In this document: one piece after another, positions 12,801-25,849 of the stretch
Layout: every line of letters starts with the position of its first letter
Numbering within the stretch: position 1 is the first letter of the stretch
Source: Hybos culiciformis
Taxonomy: Eukaryota > Arthropoda > Insecta > Diptera > Hybotidae
Length of the DNA: 64,000 nt
Direction: 5' to 3'
Assembly: GCA_964007475.1 (NCBI GenBank)
Contig: OZ023275.1
Location: forward strand, 41,287,381 to 41,351,380
Notes under the pieces: model-generated
Database searches by the model: none
The model's input: the letters and a program-made list of their open reading frames with translations, nothing else
Told to the model about the DNA's origin: nothing
Program-made: the position numbers and the translations under genes

Positions 12801-15302
12801 TTCATAAAAATTCATAAATAATCCTTAAAAAGGGGTATTTGAAAAAGAAATAAATAAAAATAAGATATAACAAAACCAATTTGTATTTATTTTTCTTTTC
12901 TAACACATTTTAAAAGAAAATACACAATAAAGAAAAAAGAAAAGAAAAACTGGAATTTTTTTTTCATATTTTACAGTAAGTAAAACAGACTGTTACTGAA
13001 GCCAAACTCAAGCAAGCATTATGTGCATGTAGATAAAAAAGACTTGGAATTAAGTTAAAATTCTAGTTACGATTTATTTCATTGATAAATTACAAGCCAA
13101 ATGACAATCAATATCGATAAAAAAAGATCACTAAGAAATCAAGACTATTGATGAAAATTTCAACAATTGAAGCACATATCTATTTCCAAAAAATATAAAT
13201 AATTTTAAATTATAATTTTTGTAATATATCTTATAGCTCATTCTTTACAGAATACCAAGTTCAAAGTAAATATCTTTTACATTCTATATTTATATTCTGT
13301 TTGCAGTTCAAAAGAATTAGCTAACATTTTCTTATAATGCCATCAACAAAGATTATTGCCCTACGTACACAAAGCGTAAATTTTTATAAACCAGAAAATT
13401 GAATTTTATTTTCTTGTATTTTAATATGCAAATATTAAAGCTTATAAAAATCTTAATATAAAAAAAAAAAATTGTTGAAATTTATGCTTCTCTAAGTCCT
13501 GTTTTACATTAAAGCTTAGATATCATTAAATATCAAAGAAAAACTAAAAACATTTAATGTATGAAAGTTCCCAACCAATTTGTCCTGGAGATAAATGTGT
13601 GGCAGATTTTTAATATCTTTTGAATGCAAAAAAAAAAAGAAGAAAACCTTTTAAATTCTGAACGAAAAAAAAAAACAATATCTAATTCTAAAATTTCATT
13701 CAAATTTTTACCTTGAATTTTTCATTGTAAATTAGTCCTGATGCTGATGTTCAAAAAATTTTCGAATAAAAAAAATAAATTTCTACATTTATTTAAAAAA
13801 AAAAAAAGAAGAAAATTTTTTTTTTGCATAATATTTTTTTTTTAAGTATGTTAAATAATTTAAAGACTTCATTTTCGTTTATTCTTTGTACACGAAAATC
13901 CTTTTCAAACATGATTTACAAACATTTTTTTTTAAGAAATTTTTCATAAATAACTTTAATGGATTGAAAAAGAGAATTTTTTTTATTTAGAAATCCAAGG
14001 ATATACTGTGTAGAATTGTTCTGGGATTAAAGATTAAGGATATAAAAATACAATACGAGAAGTTCAGCATTAGAGCGGCTTAAGCCCAAATTTTTGCAAA
14101 ATAAAATAAGAAATATTTAACATCATACAAACGTTAAAAATATTTATATAACTTTTCATATATTTAGTAACATTATAATTCAAATAAAATAAAATAAATT
14201 AAAATCAATTAATGTTAAGTTAGATAAATTAAATAAATATCGAAAAAGAATATTTATTTTAAATATGATTATGATGTTATCCCAAGAATGTAAATTTATT
14301 TAGTTTTTCAAGCTTCTAAATTTAGGTACTGGATACTGACTGATTTTGATAAAAATATTCTTAATATTTAGAATAGACCACTGTTTCTTCTTCAAATAAT
14401 CATTCATTAAATCATTTTAATATATATTTAAAAATGCTATTTGGCTCTCTGCACCTAAACTACATTGCACACAATAATTAATTCCCGAACTGATAGTTAT
14501 TACTAGATTACATTGATCATGCTCTACGATTGTAAACGATAAGAAAAGTTAATTAATTACACTGCAACTAGAGATTTACTAAAAATTACAAATAAGGTTC
14601 AATAAAATTTCAATAAGGTTCAAAATTTCATGGTTATTTAAATTTAAAATACCTACTTCAAAAATAATTTTTAAAATCTATTCAATAATTTATTTTATAT
14701 TTTATTATATGTACTTTAGGAAAAAAAAAATTTAAATATTTAAAAATATATTATATTATGTATGTACAAGTATTAACACAGATATCTAATTCTTTTTTAT
14801 AATATAATATATGGCCATCTAATTTCCTTCAATTTTATAGATTTTCTTATAATAAAAAAAATAAAACAATTTAAATTTGCTGCAAACATGCATGTAGAAA
14901 TCATAATAACAAAAAATCTGCAAGGCAGGCAAATGGGAAATATTGTTTAAACCTATAAACAAAGTTATAAAAAAACTTTTTCAATGTAGATTTTCTTATT
15001 TATGAGAAAAAAAAAACATATATATATGTGCATAATGTACATGTACATAATTTTTTTTTTCAACGCCAGAAAAGTTCATTTAATAGTTTTCTTGTACATT
15101 TATTTCTTCGAAAATATTTATACAACCACCTAAAAACTACAAAAAAATGTAGAAACTTCCAGAAAAAAGAACAAAAGCTTGGCTTTTGCTATCTGCAAAC
15201 TAGCCTTTAACACAAAGGTTAGTTATTTTTTTGTATAAAAAAATTAGTTTATTTGTTATTTCTTAGATAAGTTAAGTTGTAAGCATAGTTCCAAGTCCAT
15301 AT
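6887..15302. other. AT-rich non-coding DNA
   Basis: No supported gene in 8.4 kb. It contains a GC-only palindrome at 9406-9425, a possible repeat remnant at 12.2 kb and many homopolymer tracts. Frames near 11.4, 12.2 and 15.1 kb are low-complexity or overlap on both strands. Confidence 0.6.
12160..12245. repeat. Possible decayed dispersed repeat
   Basis: CAACTTTCATCGAAATCCGC followed by CGACAGACAGACAG. This text resembles the 3' tails of dispersed insect repeats in which a 'TTTCATCRAAATCCG' phrase precedes short GACA runs. A weaker echo (TTTCATCAAAATCCAAACCC) is at 40920-40940. The two overlapping open frames here are best read as remnants or chance. Class not determined. Confidence 0.3.
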
Positions 15303-15603
15303 TATCATTGAGTAATAATATTTATAAGAGGGACAGAATTCATACAAGTAAATTTCAGAATTGTTTTTCTTAAATAACTCTAAAATTATGACAATATTTT
15401 CAATGTATTGGGCAAAATTTTTTAATTCAAATGTGTTTATTCTTAATTTTATTATTTTTATTATTGTATTAAGAATTTGAGAATGAAATTTTTATTCAAT
15501 AGATTGAAAAAATTGTCATCATTTTTGAGTTATTTGAAAATAAAATTCTGAAATTTACTTGTATGAATTTTGACCCTCTTATAAATATTATTACTCAATG
15601 ATA
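15303..15603. mobile_element. MITE with long terminal inverted repeats and TA borders
   Basis: About 300 bp whose two ends are inverted copies of each other for roughly 100 bp or more. Both ends begin TATCATTGAGTAATAATA and contain CATACAAGTAAATTTCAG. The palindromy runs out at TA on each side, so a TA duplication of the Tc1/mariner kind is likely. Only ~60-90 bp of unpaired sequence lies in the middle, and there is no open frame. Confidence 0.75.
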
Positions 15604-18600
15604 TTACCTACAAATAATTTAAACGTTAGAATTGTTTTTCTATATTTTTTAATTTTTAACACTTCATCAACTTTCAATTCTATTAGGAACACAATATAGT
15701 TTTTCTTTCGATATTATTATAATTTACTTAAATTATTTTATAACTCTTGAATACCTTAAAATGTTGTGCATTTCATTTTTCAAAAGCATTATATTGTATC
15801 ATCGCAATGCCAGTATCGAAAAATATATTGCACTTAAAATATATTGCATTTTTATATAGAAAACCTTAAATGTAGATAAAAAAAAATTATTTGTGCATTT
15901 AATAAATTTATATTAGCGAAGTGGATGTACTTTTCTACATTGCATTGCATATTGGTGTGAAAAATCTAAAAAACAAGTAAAGAAAACTTAATTCAAGGTT
16001 GTTCATCGTTCAACTATAGCAATAGAATAATGTATAAGTGGGCATGATTGTTTTTACTTGCACACTCTGTCAGCTCTTACAAGATCTAATATAAAAAAAA
16101 TTTATTTATTCCAATCAACCATTATCTGATATCACTTTCCATTTTATGTTTTTTAAAAGGGGACATTACTTTGTCTTACATATTGATATGTGTAAAAGTT
16201 TGTTGTTCAAACAAATGTGATTATGTGATTATTATTATTATTAAATTAAATTTTTGTGCAAGTACAAAATTAGCTTTAAATCTTAGTTAGAACTACATGT
16301 CATTTTTGCAAGTTTATTATAAAAATTTTCAAGACCATACTTAAGTTACATTTATCAAAATATTTTTTTTACTTTATTTAATAGACTCACCTTGTGAATT
16401 TAATGACTTTATATTTTTAATAAGTGAAAACTGTAGGATGAGTTTCCTGCAAAATTATTACAATAGCATTCACATAATATTAGTTTTCCGTGGAACATGA
16501 TGACACTACTTAGTTACACACGCACTAAAGAAATTTAAAAAATTCTATTAAGAAAAATAATAAAAAAAACTACTTTTATTATACGAAGAGTCTTTTAAGA
16601 ACAACAATTTATGACCTAGTTTTTAAAAAGTAAAAAAAAACAGATTTCCAACAATAAAATGCGTATACCTATGAGTTTTTATTATATTATTTAGTTTAGA
16701 AAAAGTAATTATTATTATTATTTTTTTCAAAAGCCCAGTACTGTATAAGGTTTCCTAAAACCCTTATAATTAACGCAATAAAATAAAAGCGACATAATGA
16801 ATTTTTTTAATCTGTAAAAATGAGTATTCTCAACTATCTATCCTCATGGTGTGAATCGTGTGAAAAAGTACCTACAGTATATTGTACGACATGAAGGAAA
16901 CTGTTCAATTATAATGAATCAATTCAATTTTAATCATAATCAATCAATTTTCAACTTTTTCAATTGATTGGTAAATATTTGCTTTTTTTCATCATTTCAA
17001 TGATTTAAAATAAATATAATATTCTCTCACATCATTTTAAAAAGCGTCTTGGCATACGTTTAATAATATTTCCATTACAATTTCGAGAAAGCGCGCCTTT
17101 TGAGATTTTAAATAAAACGTAAAAACTACATAGTCGATCTCAATTAAATTCTACAACCTAGAAACTAGAACGACTTTGTTCATTAAATTTGGATTCATTT
17201 TAAAGGCCCAAGAATGTTTGAATTATTCTTAAAGTAAAAAATTTAAATATTTATGAATAAAAAATATTGTAATAATTTTTTTTTGTTCTTTAATTTGTTT
17301 AAAAACTTAAATATGCTACTTATTAGATATTCAATTAATAAATATTATTTTACCACCAACAACACCCTGAATGTATATAAATTATATGTATATCAAACAC
17401 TCTACTATACTATTAAAGGAATTTTCATTCATTCGGCATTAAATCGGCTTTAAGGGAAACACTCAATAAAGTCAAAACTTTAAAATTATTTTAAATCAAT
17501 TATTTTTCATATACATTAGATACTTTTTTGTATGTATACATTAATAATTTTTATTTCTCAAATACATAATTTTTCATGAATATGTTTCGTGGTTAAGAGA
17601 CTTTCAAATTATTTTCGTTAAAAGCTTTATTTCATGAAAAAGAAAATTTTTTTCAAAATTTTCTTTCAAAAATTGTAAGCTTTTCTCCCATTAAAAAATG
17701 CCCATCATTGTTGACAAATACACGTAAAACCGGCATAGTTATCAAAAACACGAAATTTTATAAAATTCAGATATTTGAAAAAATCATAATGTACCTACGA
17801 AAAGAATAAAAAAAAAATTGGTTTTCTTTTCATATTTTATATTTGTACGATGCGCGCAGACTCTTAGTTATGCAGAAAATTTCTATTACTTTTTTGTTAT
17901 CCTTTTTGAGCTTTTTAAGTTCAACTTTTAAATATAAGACAAACTATTAGTTTTAGGTTTTATAAAGGCAGTGAATTAAAAATTATATTTGTTATTAGTT
18001 TTTTTTAGCCTAAGTGTTTTGTTAAAAATCGAATTACAATATTGTACTAAGAATATTTTTAAAAAAATTTAGTTCTTGACATTCTAAGAACAATTTTTCT
18101 AACTAAATAGTACGTTGTATCTTTTCGAATAGCAATTAAAGTTGTCAACTAATCTTCATAAATGAAAACATCTCAAAAATCAAAGTTAATAATTAGTATA
18201 GAACCAGAAAAGTATTACCAACATATTCATTTCGGTTCAAAACAATTGTCAAGAAAAAGTCAAAAAGTATAGTTTTCTATTCTACGGAGCTTAAAAAAAT
18301 AAAAAAAAACAACTAACTTTATCAGATTTTCGTGTTTTCATTGATTAACATTTTAATTTTCGAAACAAAAACAACATCATCTTCTGAAAAAAAATGAACA
18401 TTAAAATAAAATACAAAAAATCAAAATATCTAAAGTTTATGTGACTTTTTAATTGGTCACTAATGAATGATTTTGCTTTATAAAATTCGCAAATAAGACG
18501 AAAAAAAAAATTTCATATCAAGATAAAATTAAAGTAAAAAAATTTTATTATCTTTTCGATTATGACATAACCTCAATGTTTGTTGTTTTTTCTTTTTTTT

Positions 18601-21600
18601 ATATACATATCATATTTGTCCGCAACTTTATGTTATATTATGCTTATCTGTGTATGCGGAATTGTATAATAGTTGTATAGCAAAGTTTTCCACATTAAAA
18701 GCTTTTTTTTTTTTTTTTTTTTGCTTTTTTTAGCTTAACTTTAATTTTATAAAACAATAAAATAACTTTAGAAGAGGTAATATTTATTTTTTTTTTGTAT
18801 TCTTGTGTAGTAGTTCTTTGAATGCAATGAACTTTATTTAGGGTAAATATTATGCGGAGGTATCAATAAAAAAGAATAAAATAAGTGTGATTAAATCCCT
18901 ATTGAAATATGAGAAAATATTGAAAAATAGAAATAAAAATGTATCACGCAGTCACAGCTGGAAAATGCAAAACGTGAAAATTTTTAATTTTATAAAATGC
19001 ATATATTTGAATGTATATTCTTTTGAGAGCCATAACTTCTAGAGATTGCACATAAGTAAACTTCTCTGTTCAGGTTTTAAACGTTTGGATTTTCCATTTC
19101 AAATTAAAATTTCGCCTTCTTTAATACATTTTATCTTTTCATTATTATGAGATACATTATATACGAAATTTTTTTATATAAAATACATAATTAAATTATC
19201 CTAATCATTATGTCAATCAAAATTATCTAAGTTCATTCTTGTTTTCTTTTTCTAATTACGCTAACCCATTATGGACATTATAAAAAAAATCTAACTAAAT
19301 TTATCTATTTTTTTTTTATTATAAAAAAAAATTAAATAGAAATTTGGCACATTGCCTACATATATTATCATTTTGGTTTTTATATAAATTATAGATAATG
19401 CATGTTTTAAACATATCCTGTTTAACATATTATTTTGATTAAAAACATTTCCCATTCATTAAAATATAATTCATATTTTCTTTTCAAACTTTCTCTTCAA
19501 TTTTCAAAATTAAGAAGTTTGGTTATTTTTTATTTTGTTGAAATGTAAAAGACATGTTATTTTTATTTCCCTCACTTAAATATGTACATGAAATAAAAAA
19601 TTCATATCTTTTATTGTATTTCATGGAAAATTCATGTTATTGCATAACTATAATATCTTAAAACTTTATTTCAATAAAAATTAATATTATTTTAGTGAAT
19701 AATTGTCTAATATTTAATTACGATCTGGATAGATTTTGATATTATCATATAATTATTTATTGTTACTCTTCTCTCTATGAAGTTATTCTGCTGCGGCAAT
19801 GTGGTCTTGTTTTTATTGCTGTATATAATAGTGTTTTATTTTATTTCAATTTCACATGTCCGAAAAAAGTTTACTTCTTACATGATATTTTCATTTAAAC
19901 ACTGTGTGTTACTTAAATTAGAAATTTGATAAACTTCTTTTTGTCATTATTTTGATTTAATTCTAATTATTTTTTTAATTAAAAAATAATTTAAATTATT
20001 GTGAAGATAAGATTTATATTATTAATATTTATCTGAAAAACTAAGCAGCGAACTGCTATGTCAATTTAAGCTTTGTAAGAAAATACTTACACACGCTTTA
20101 ATTATAATGATTGAACACTTGAATGATTGAAAATCAATTGTTATTTTTATTGATCGAATTCAAGTTATTTATACTAAATTCTTAAACCTAATTTTACATC
20201 GTTAGCAAAATATATCTTATTACAATTTTAGTCAATATATACTTATAATTTTAATTGTCAGCAATATTTGGCTAATGAACTTTGCATTGCTTTTATTTTG
20301 ATTACATTATATTTTTATTTTAACATTATTATTATCGCTACATTATAAATGAAAGTTATGTAAACTTGTAAATATAAGTAAGCTTATAAATAGAACAAAA
20401 AGACCCCAAAATAAGTCTACACTAGATATAGTTTCGATTCACATTACTCTGAAACATATTTGACTTATGCATTTATTGTTTAATTCAGGGATCTGATTTT
20501 TATTAAATTAGTTGAATACCAAACAAAAACAATTAATATAAATAAAACCTTAGAATATTTTACAAGAGATTTTTACAAAAAACACAAAAAGAAAATGAAT
20601 CTGATCAAAATAAAACTATTTAATATGTATCTTACCTGAATTAGAGATAAAAGTTTTAAAACTTTTCCAATTTTCACTAAAGATTTTCAGATAAATCTAA
20701 TACAATTTAGAAATTCTTTTAGAAATATGTATAATACATTTTCGGTAATTTTGTTAATGCTCTACATAATTTTCTTCTATTGGTCAAAAACTACAAAAAT
20801 TATATAAACAAAAAATAAAATAAAAAAATTGGTAAACCGTTATACATTTTGTTATCCTTTCCAAGGATTCTATTTTCGATTTTTATCTGTTGACATGCCA
20901 CAAAATTTAATATACGTATGTTGAATGAAAAGAAATAAATATTTTCCCAATTCAAAATCAAAGAGTTTGTTAAATGTATATTATTTTATTAACAGCTGAA
21001 TCTTGAATGTTAATATACTAAAGAAAAGCAAAAACCGATTAGGAATCAATCATGACTCCTTAGAATACTTTTAATTTTAGGAATTTTTGACATTCTTTAT
21101 CAAAAAGATTTTTATAAATAAAAAATTAAATTAAGTTTAGTTACAAAATTTTCTTTGGTGAAAAGTATTAAAAGTATTAATATATGAATTGAAACCAGAT
21201 TAAAAAAGCTATTTTGAAAGTTCAGTTTACTTTAAAGTCATTTTTTTGGCCAAGTTTCCAGTGTTGAATGTTTCAAATGAATGAAATCAACAATAATAAT
21301 AATTTAATAGTTTTTTTGTTCCAAAACACGGTAAAAAATCAAATAATGAAAATATTAGAATTAACTAACTCTTATTCAATTAAAAAAAGACTACCGAAAT
21401 AGAATACAGGCAAGATTGATACAAGTTTTAAACAATAACACCCTCCTATGCTAAATAAGTGCTTTGGATTTTTCATTTTATGTAATTTTCACGATTTTTA
21501 TTCAAAAGTTAAAAAGTTATAATTTTGCAATAAAATTTCAAACATATGTATATATGAAAAAAAATGTTGGTTGCGACATTAATATGCACAAACAAAAAAA

Positions 21601-22726
21601 TAAAAATAAAAACATATTAAGCTTTTGGAGAATCATATAGATTTTATAAACTGAACTCAAAATTTAATAGCACTTTTTTTTTTTGTTATTTATAAATTTA
21701 AAAGTTATTAGACAAGAAATGTTGAACCTAAGCCAAAATAATGTTATGTCATTTCAAGTGAATAGATTGAATTCTCTATACAAATAGTTTTAAATTCATT
21801 TTATACGTTAAAAAATTTCTCGAATAAAAGCGTTCTAATAAAATTTTAGAAATTTATAATACTATGGAAACATTATTATGTACGTACATAATAAAAAATT
21901 AGAAAATTATAATGTGTATTGTATGGAGTTTTAATGAATGAAATAATATCAATTGTGGTGATTATTTTTGAATTTGGAACTATAGCTTCTATTAGAATTT
22001 TAACACATTATCACCAAGGATATATAGAAAAATGGTTTTGCTATAACCAAAAAAATTTTATCTACAGTTCCGCATTTGAATAGAATTTTCTAAAAACAAT
22101 AATTAACTTTATGTTTAAATACAAGTGGATCCTTATTAATTAAATTAATAATTAAAAAATAAATCATATAAAATATTTGTATTTTTTAAAGGAAAACAAG
22201 TATTTAGATCTTAATTAAGAAGATATTGGAATCAAACCAATGTGCAATAAGTAAGCCACAACATAATATTTATATATTTCAGTATCTCAAAAATTTTCCA
22301 TACAAAATTGAAGATAACTTAGCTCGTAGGAATTATAATCGAAGGAAAAATGTTACCAAAATCTATATACATATATTTTTTCCTCAAAAATTTTTTGCTG
22401 ATTTTTTAGCCGCCAGATATAATTTAACAACTGGCTCCAGATGTATTGATTTTTTCTCTCCTAAATGAAAATAAATAAAATTTTAAAACTTTTCTTTTAC
22501 CCATGAGATTTATTTATCCAAATATCCATGAACTGCAAATATCTACCAGAAAAAAAAAATTAAAAGAAAAAGAAATAAAAAAAAAAATAAATTAGGATTA
22601 AAAGCATTTTTTGCATGTTAGGCAATTTGATATTCTGTTTATAAAAACTTTTAAATAAATTAGTAATTATCTGGGCCAACTGATGAAAAGTGTCAAAAAA
22701 ATCATAAATTATGTAAATATATATAC

Positions 22727-22777
22727 ATGTACATTGTACAGGACACGATTATATCTATTTTCTTGTACAATGTACAT
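22727..22777. repeat. Perfect 14-bp inverted repeat
   Basis: ATGTACATTGTACA pairs perfectly with TGTACAATGTACAT across a 23-base loop. It could form a cruciform or a transcribed hairpin; function unknown. Confidence 0.6.
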
Positions 22778-25700
22778 TATGTACATTTATGTCTATTAAA
22801 TTTCTTTTTGTCATATTAATTTATAAGACACCGGATATTTATATAAAATCGGTTTTTTTTTATCCTTAATATCAAATCCATATTATATAGTCCATAGTTA
22901 TAATTTTTTTTTTATGAGTCAGAATAATGCGTAATCCAATCTGTCGCACTTATGCAAATGTTTTAAATGTTTAATTTCAATAATTAACTAGGTAACGAAA
23001 TAATATAACGTTGATTACTTGTAAATATACACACATTCACAAATATAATTATTTTCATAGTAATAAATCTTATATTTTTGTGAAATGTAGTGTCGTACAG
23101 ATACTAGATACTACCAAATAATAGATAGAATATTGATTCTTTTTTTTAATGACAGAGAAGTACTTTTGATCCTATATACCCAACAACTATTATCTTCTTT
23201 CTATGTGGGGTATACTCGAAAACTTCTGGATGAAATTGTGATGCCGTTTTCATCAGAACTAAATTAATCAACTTTAGGCAAGGTTTTAAGGTTTTTTATA
23301 TCAAGGCTGGCTGCGGTCGGTTGCTATTAAACAAAATCCGTAAGACGAAAAATTTATATAAAAAAAAAATAACCTATTCCACGAAATAATTAACTTATAT
23401 TTTGAATCATATTGTGTGCTCCATTTTTCGAAAGAACAATAGTTATTTTTTCCAATATTTTGATGAAAAATTAAATAAAAAAAATTTGAAGCATGTTAAA
23501 TTTTATTATAACATCTTTAACTAACGTCACGAAGTATCCATTTATTAAATTTCATTATATAAAAAACTCTTTAAACAATTACTTAAACATTATTATGGAG
23601 AAATAATGTCTAAGACTTAAGCTAATTTATTAGACAACTTTGAAAAACTATAACGAGGTTCAAAACCTATAACAATTTAACTCAAAACTGGAAATCAATA
23701 TTATTTCCAATCAAATAAATAATTCAATTAAAATAAAATTAATTACAATTAGAAATAACAGTATTACATTATTTAAATTAAATACCGGAAAAGATGCATT
23801 TTTAAAGAATTTAAGTTTAAATTAAGCATACCTACTTACTTGCTTTTACATCAGTCTAAGAAAAATATAATTTTCTGGTTAAATTAAATTTCATTCCGAA
23901 AAAAAAAACTTTTACTGTGTACATAAAAAAATTTTTTTTTGTTACCATAGTATTTTTCATTTTCCTTTTTTTTTGGTAAAAATTTTTCCATCAACTCACT
24001 ATAAAATTTTTAATCTTACCATTTTTTTGTTGTTTTTGTTACCTACTGAAAAATAAAACGTACCTTATGCTTCAGGCATACAAGAAAACATTTTTTTTTT
24101 TTTTTCACCTGTAAAAAAGAAAAAAATTGCAACAGCAAAAATGAAAGCGAAAGTTATTTTTATTAAAGGTAGGCTATACCAATGCCATCCAGATACCAAA
24201 AAATCATAAAAGGTAAAAAGAAAAATTTTTATAATTTCATACAAACCAGTTATATCTACTAGTTATGTTGTATGTTTTTTTTCTTTTTCTTTTTTATATG
24301 CTTAAACCATTTTAGGTGTTACAGTTTACCTTTTATACAGCTGCAGGTAGACGTGTATATACCTATAAAAGAAAACCTACCAATTTTTTTTTTTTGTATT
24401 TACATATTTTCCATAATACACCCGTAATACCTTTTTTTTGACAGTAGATATTAAATTTTTCTTATTTTAGTTGTTTTATATTTGTATTTAGTATTTTTTT
24501 TTTTTTGTTAAACAAAAATTTTAAGGAAAAAAAAGTTTAAATAAAATGAAAACAAAAAGCTAAATTTTACTAGGAACTCATATTTATATTACGAATAAAG
24601 AGATACTTGAAAAAAAAAATAATGATTCAAAATGGTTAATATAATAAGAAAATTTGTTCTTTGGTTGGCGCGCATCAAACATTGCGCCAATTTACTTTGA
24701 AGAAAATTGTGGATGGAGATAATGAATATACCATTTCTATACCTAACTCAGTTGACATGATTGTATTTGTGTATAATGTACCTAAATTGTGAATATTATG
24801 CAAGAGTACCTACCTGTAATTTTTTTAAATGAAATTGAATAATTATTAATTAATTAATGTTATTATTGGATTTGGGTACAAGTATTTGCTTGATTCAATT
24901 ATTTTGGAAAAATCATACTCGCTTTTTATTTTTGTACACATTATGTTGTCTAAAGATTCTAAAGAAACGACAGAAAGTAGTCGCAGTAATTAATTAGTGT
25001 AATATACATATTTTTTTTAAAATAAAACTTTCTTGGTCACATCATAACTCCACAAAAAGTAGGTATTTTTCTCATTTACCTTTGCTTTATATTTTTATTA
25101 TTATCATAGTTATAGAACTGACTAAAAACGGTAATTATAAACTACTATTTCTAATCTTACATTTTCAAACAATTCGTAATATTGAATTTTGGAAATTTTT
25201 AAAAGTTTCCTCGTCGTTTATGTTAAATATAATAATAACATTAATAGGTATAAAAGTAAGCATAAAATAATACATAATTAAATTAAACAAAGTTAATTAA
25301 TTTATATTTTGTTTTATGAATTCTTATAATCATAATGGTTTTTTTTTCAATATAGGAATGGGTATAGAAATAATAGAAAATTAAAAAGAAGGACGGAAAT
25401 TATAATAAATTATGGATAATTTTTTTTTAGTGCTATAGTCCTGACTCCTGATTCTAAAATGGAACGGAATAATAGACGTAACCTACTATGAATTAAATAA
25501 ACCAATTTATTTGTATAATTAATTCCTCACGATAAAAAAATCATGTACAATATTAACATGTAGATTGTAGAATCTGACTATAAACCTTGTTAATTCAAAA
25601 TCAGAAAACTTGTTAATATGTATATCTTTACTCTTCGCTGGCTAATTTCGTAATCAATTTCATAATAATAATTTGAGAGACCCCTAGAGTGAAATAAAAT

Positions 25701-25828
25701 GTTCGTTGTTATATGTATTTTGTTCGTTGTTAAATGTACATATAACTTTTAAAATAGGTCAGAGGATGGGACTAATCATCATAATCAATCACTTTTAATT
25801 AAATCATAAATTAAAATATAATTAATTA

Positions 25829-25849
25829 TATATACATACATACATACAT
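25829..25849. repeat. (TACA)n simple repeat
   Basis: Tetranucleotide TACA repeated about four times within a TATA-rich stretch. This motif is common in fly intergenic DNA. Confidence 0.7.
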
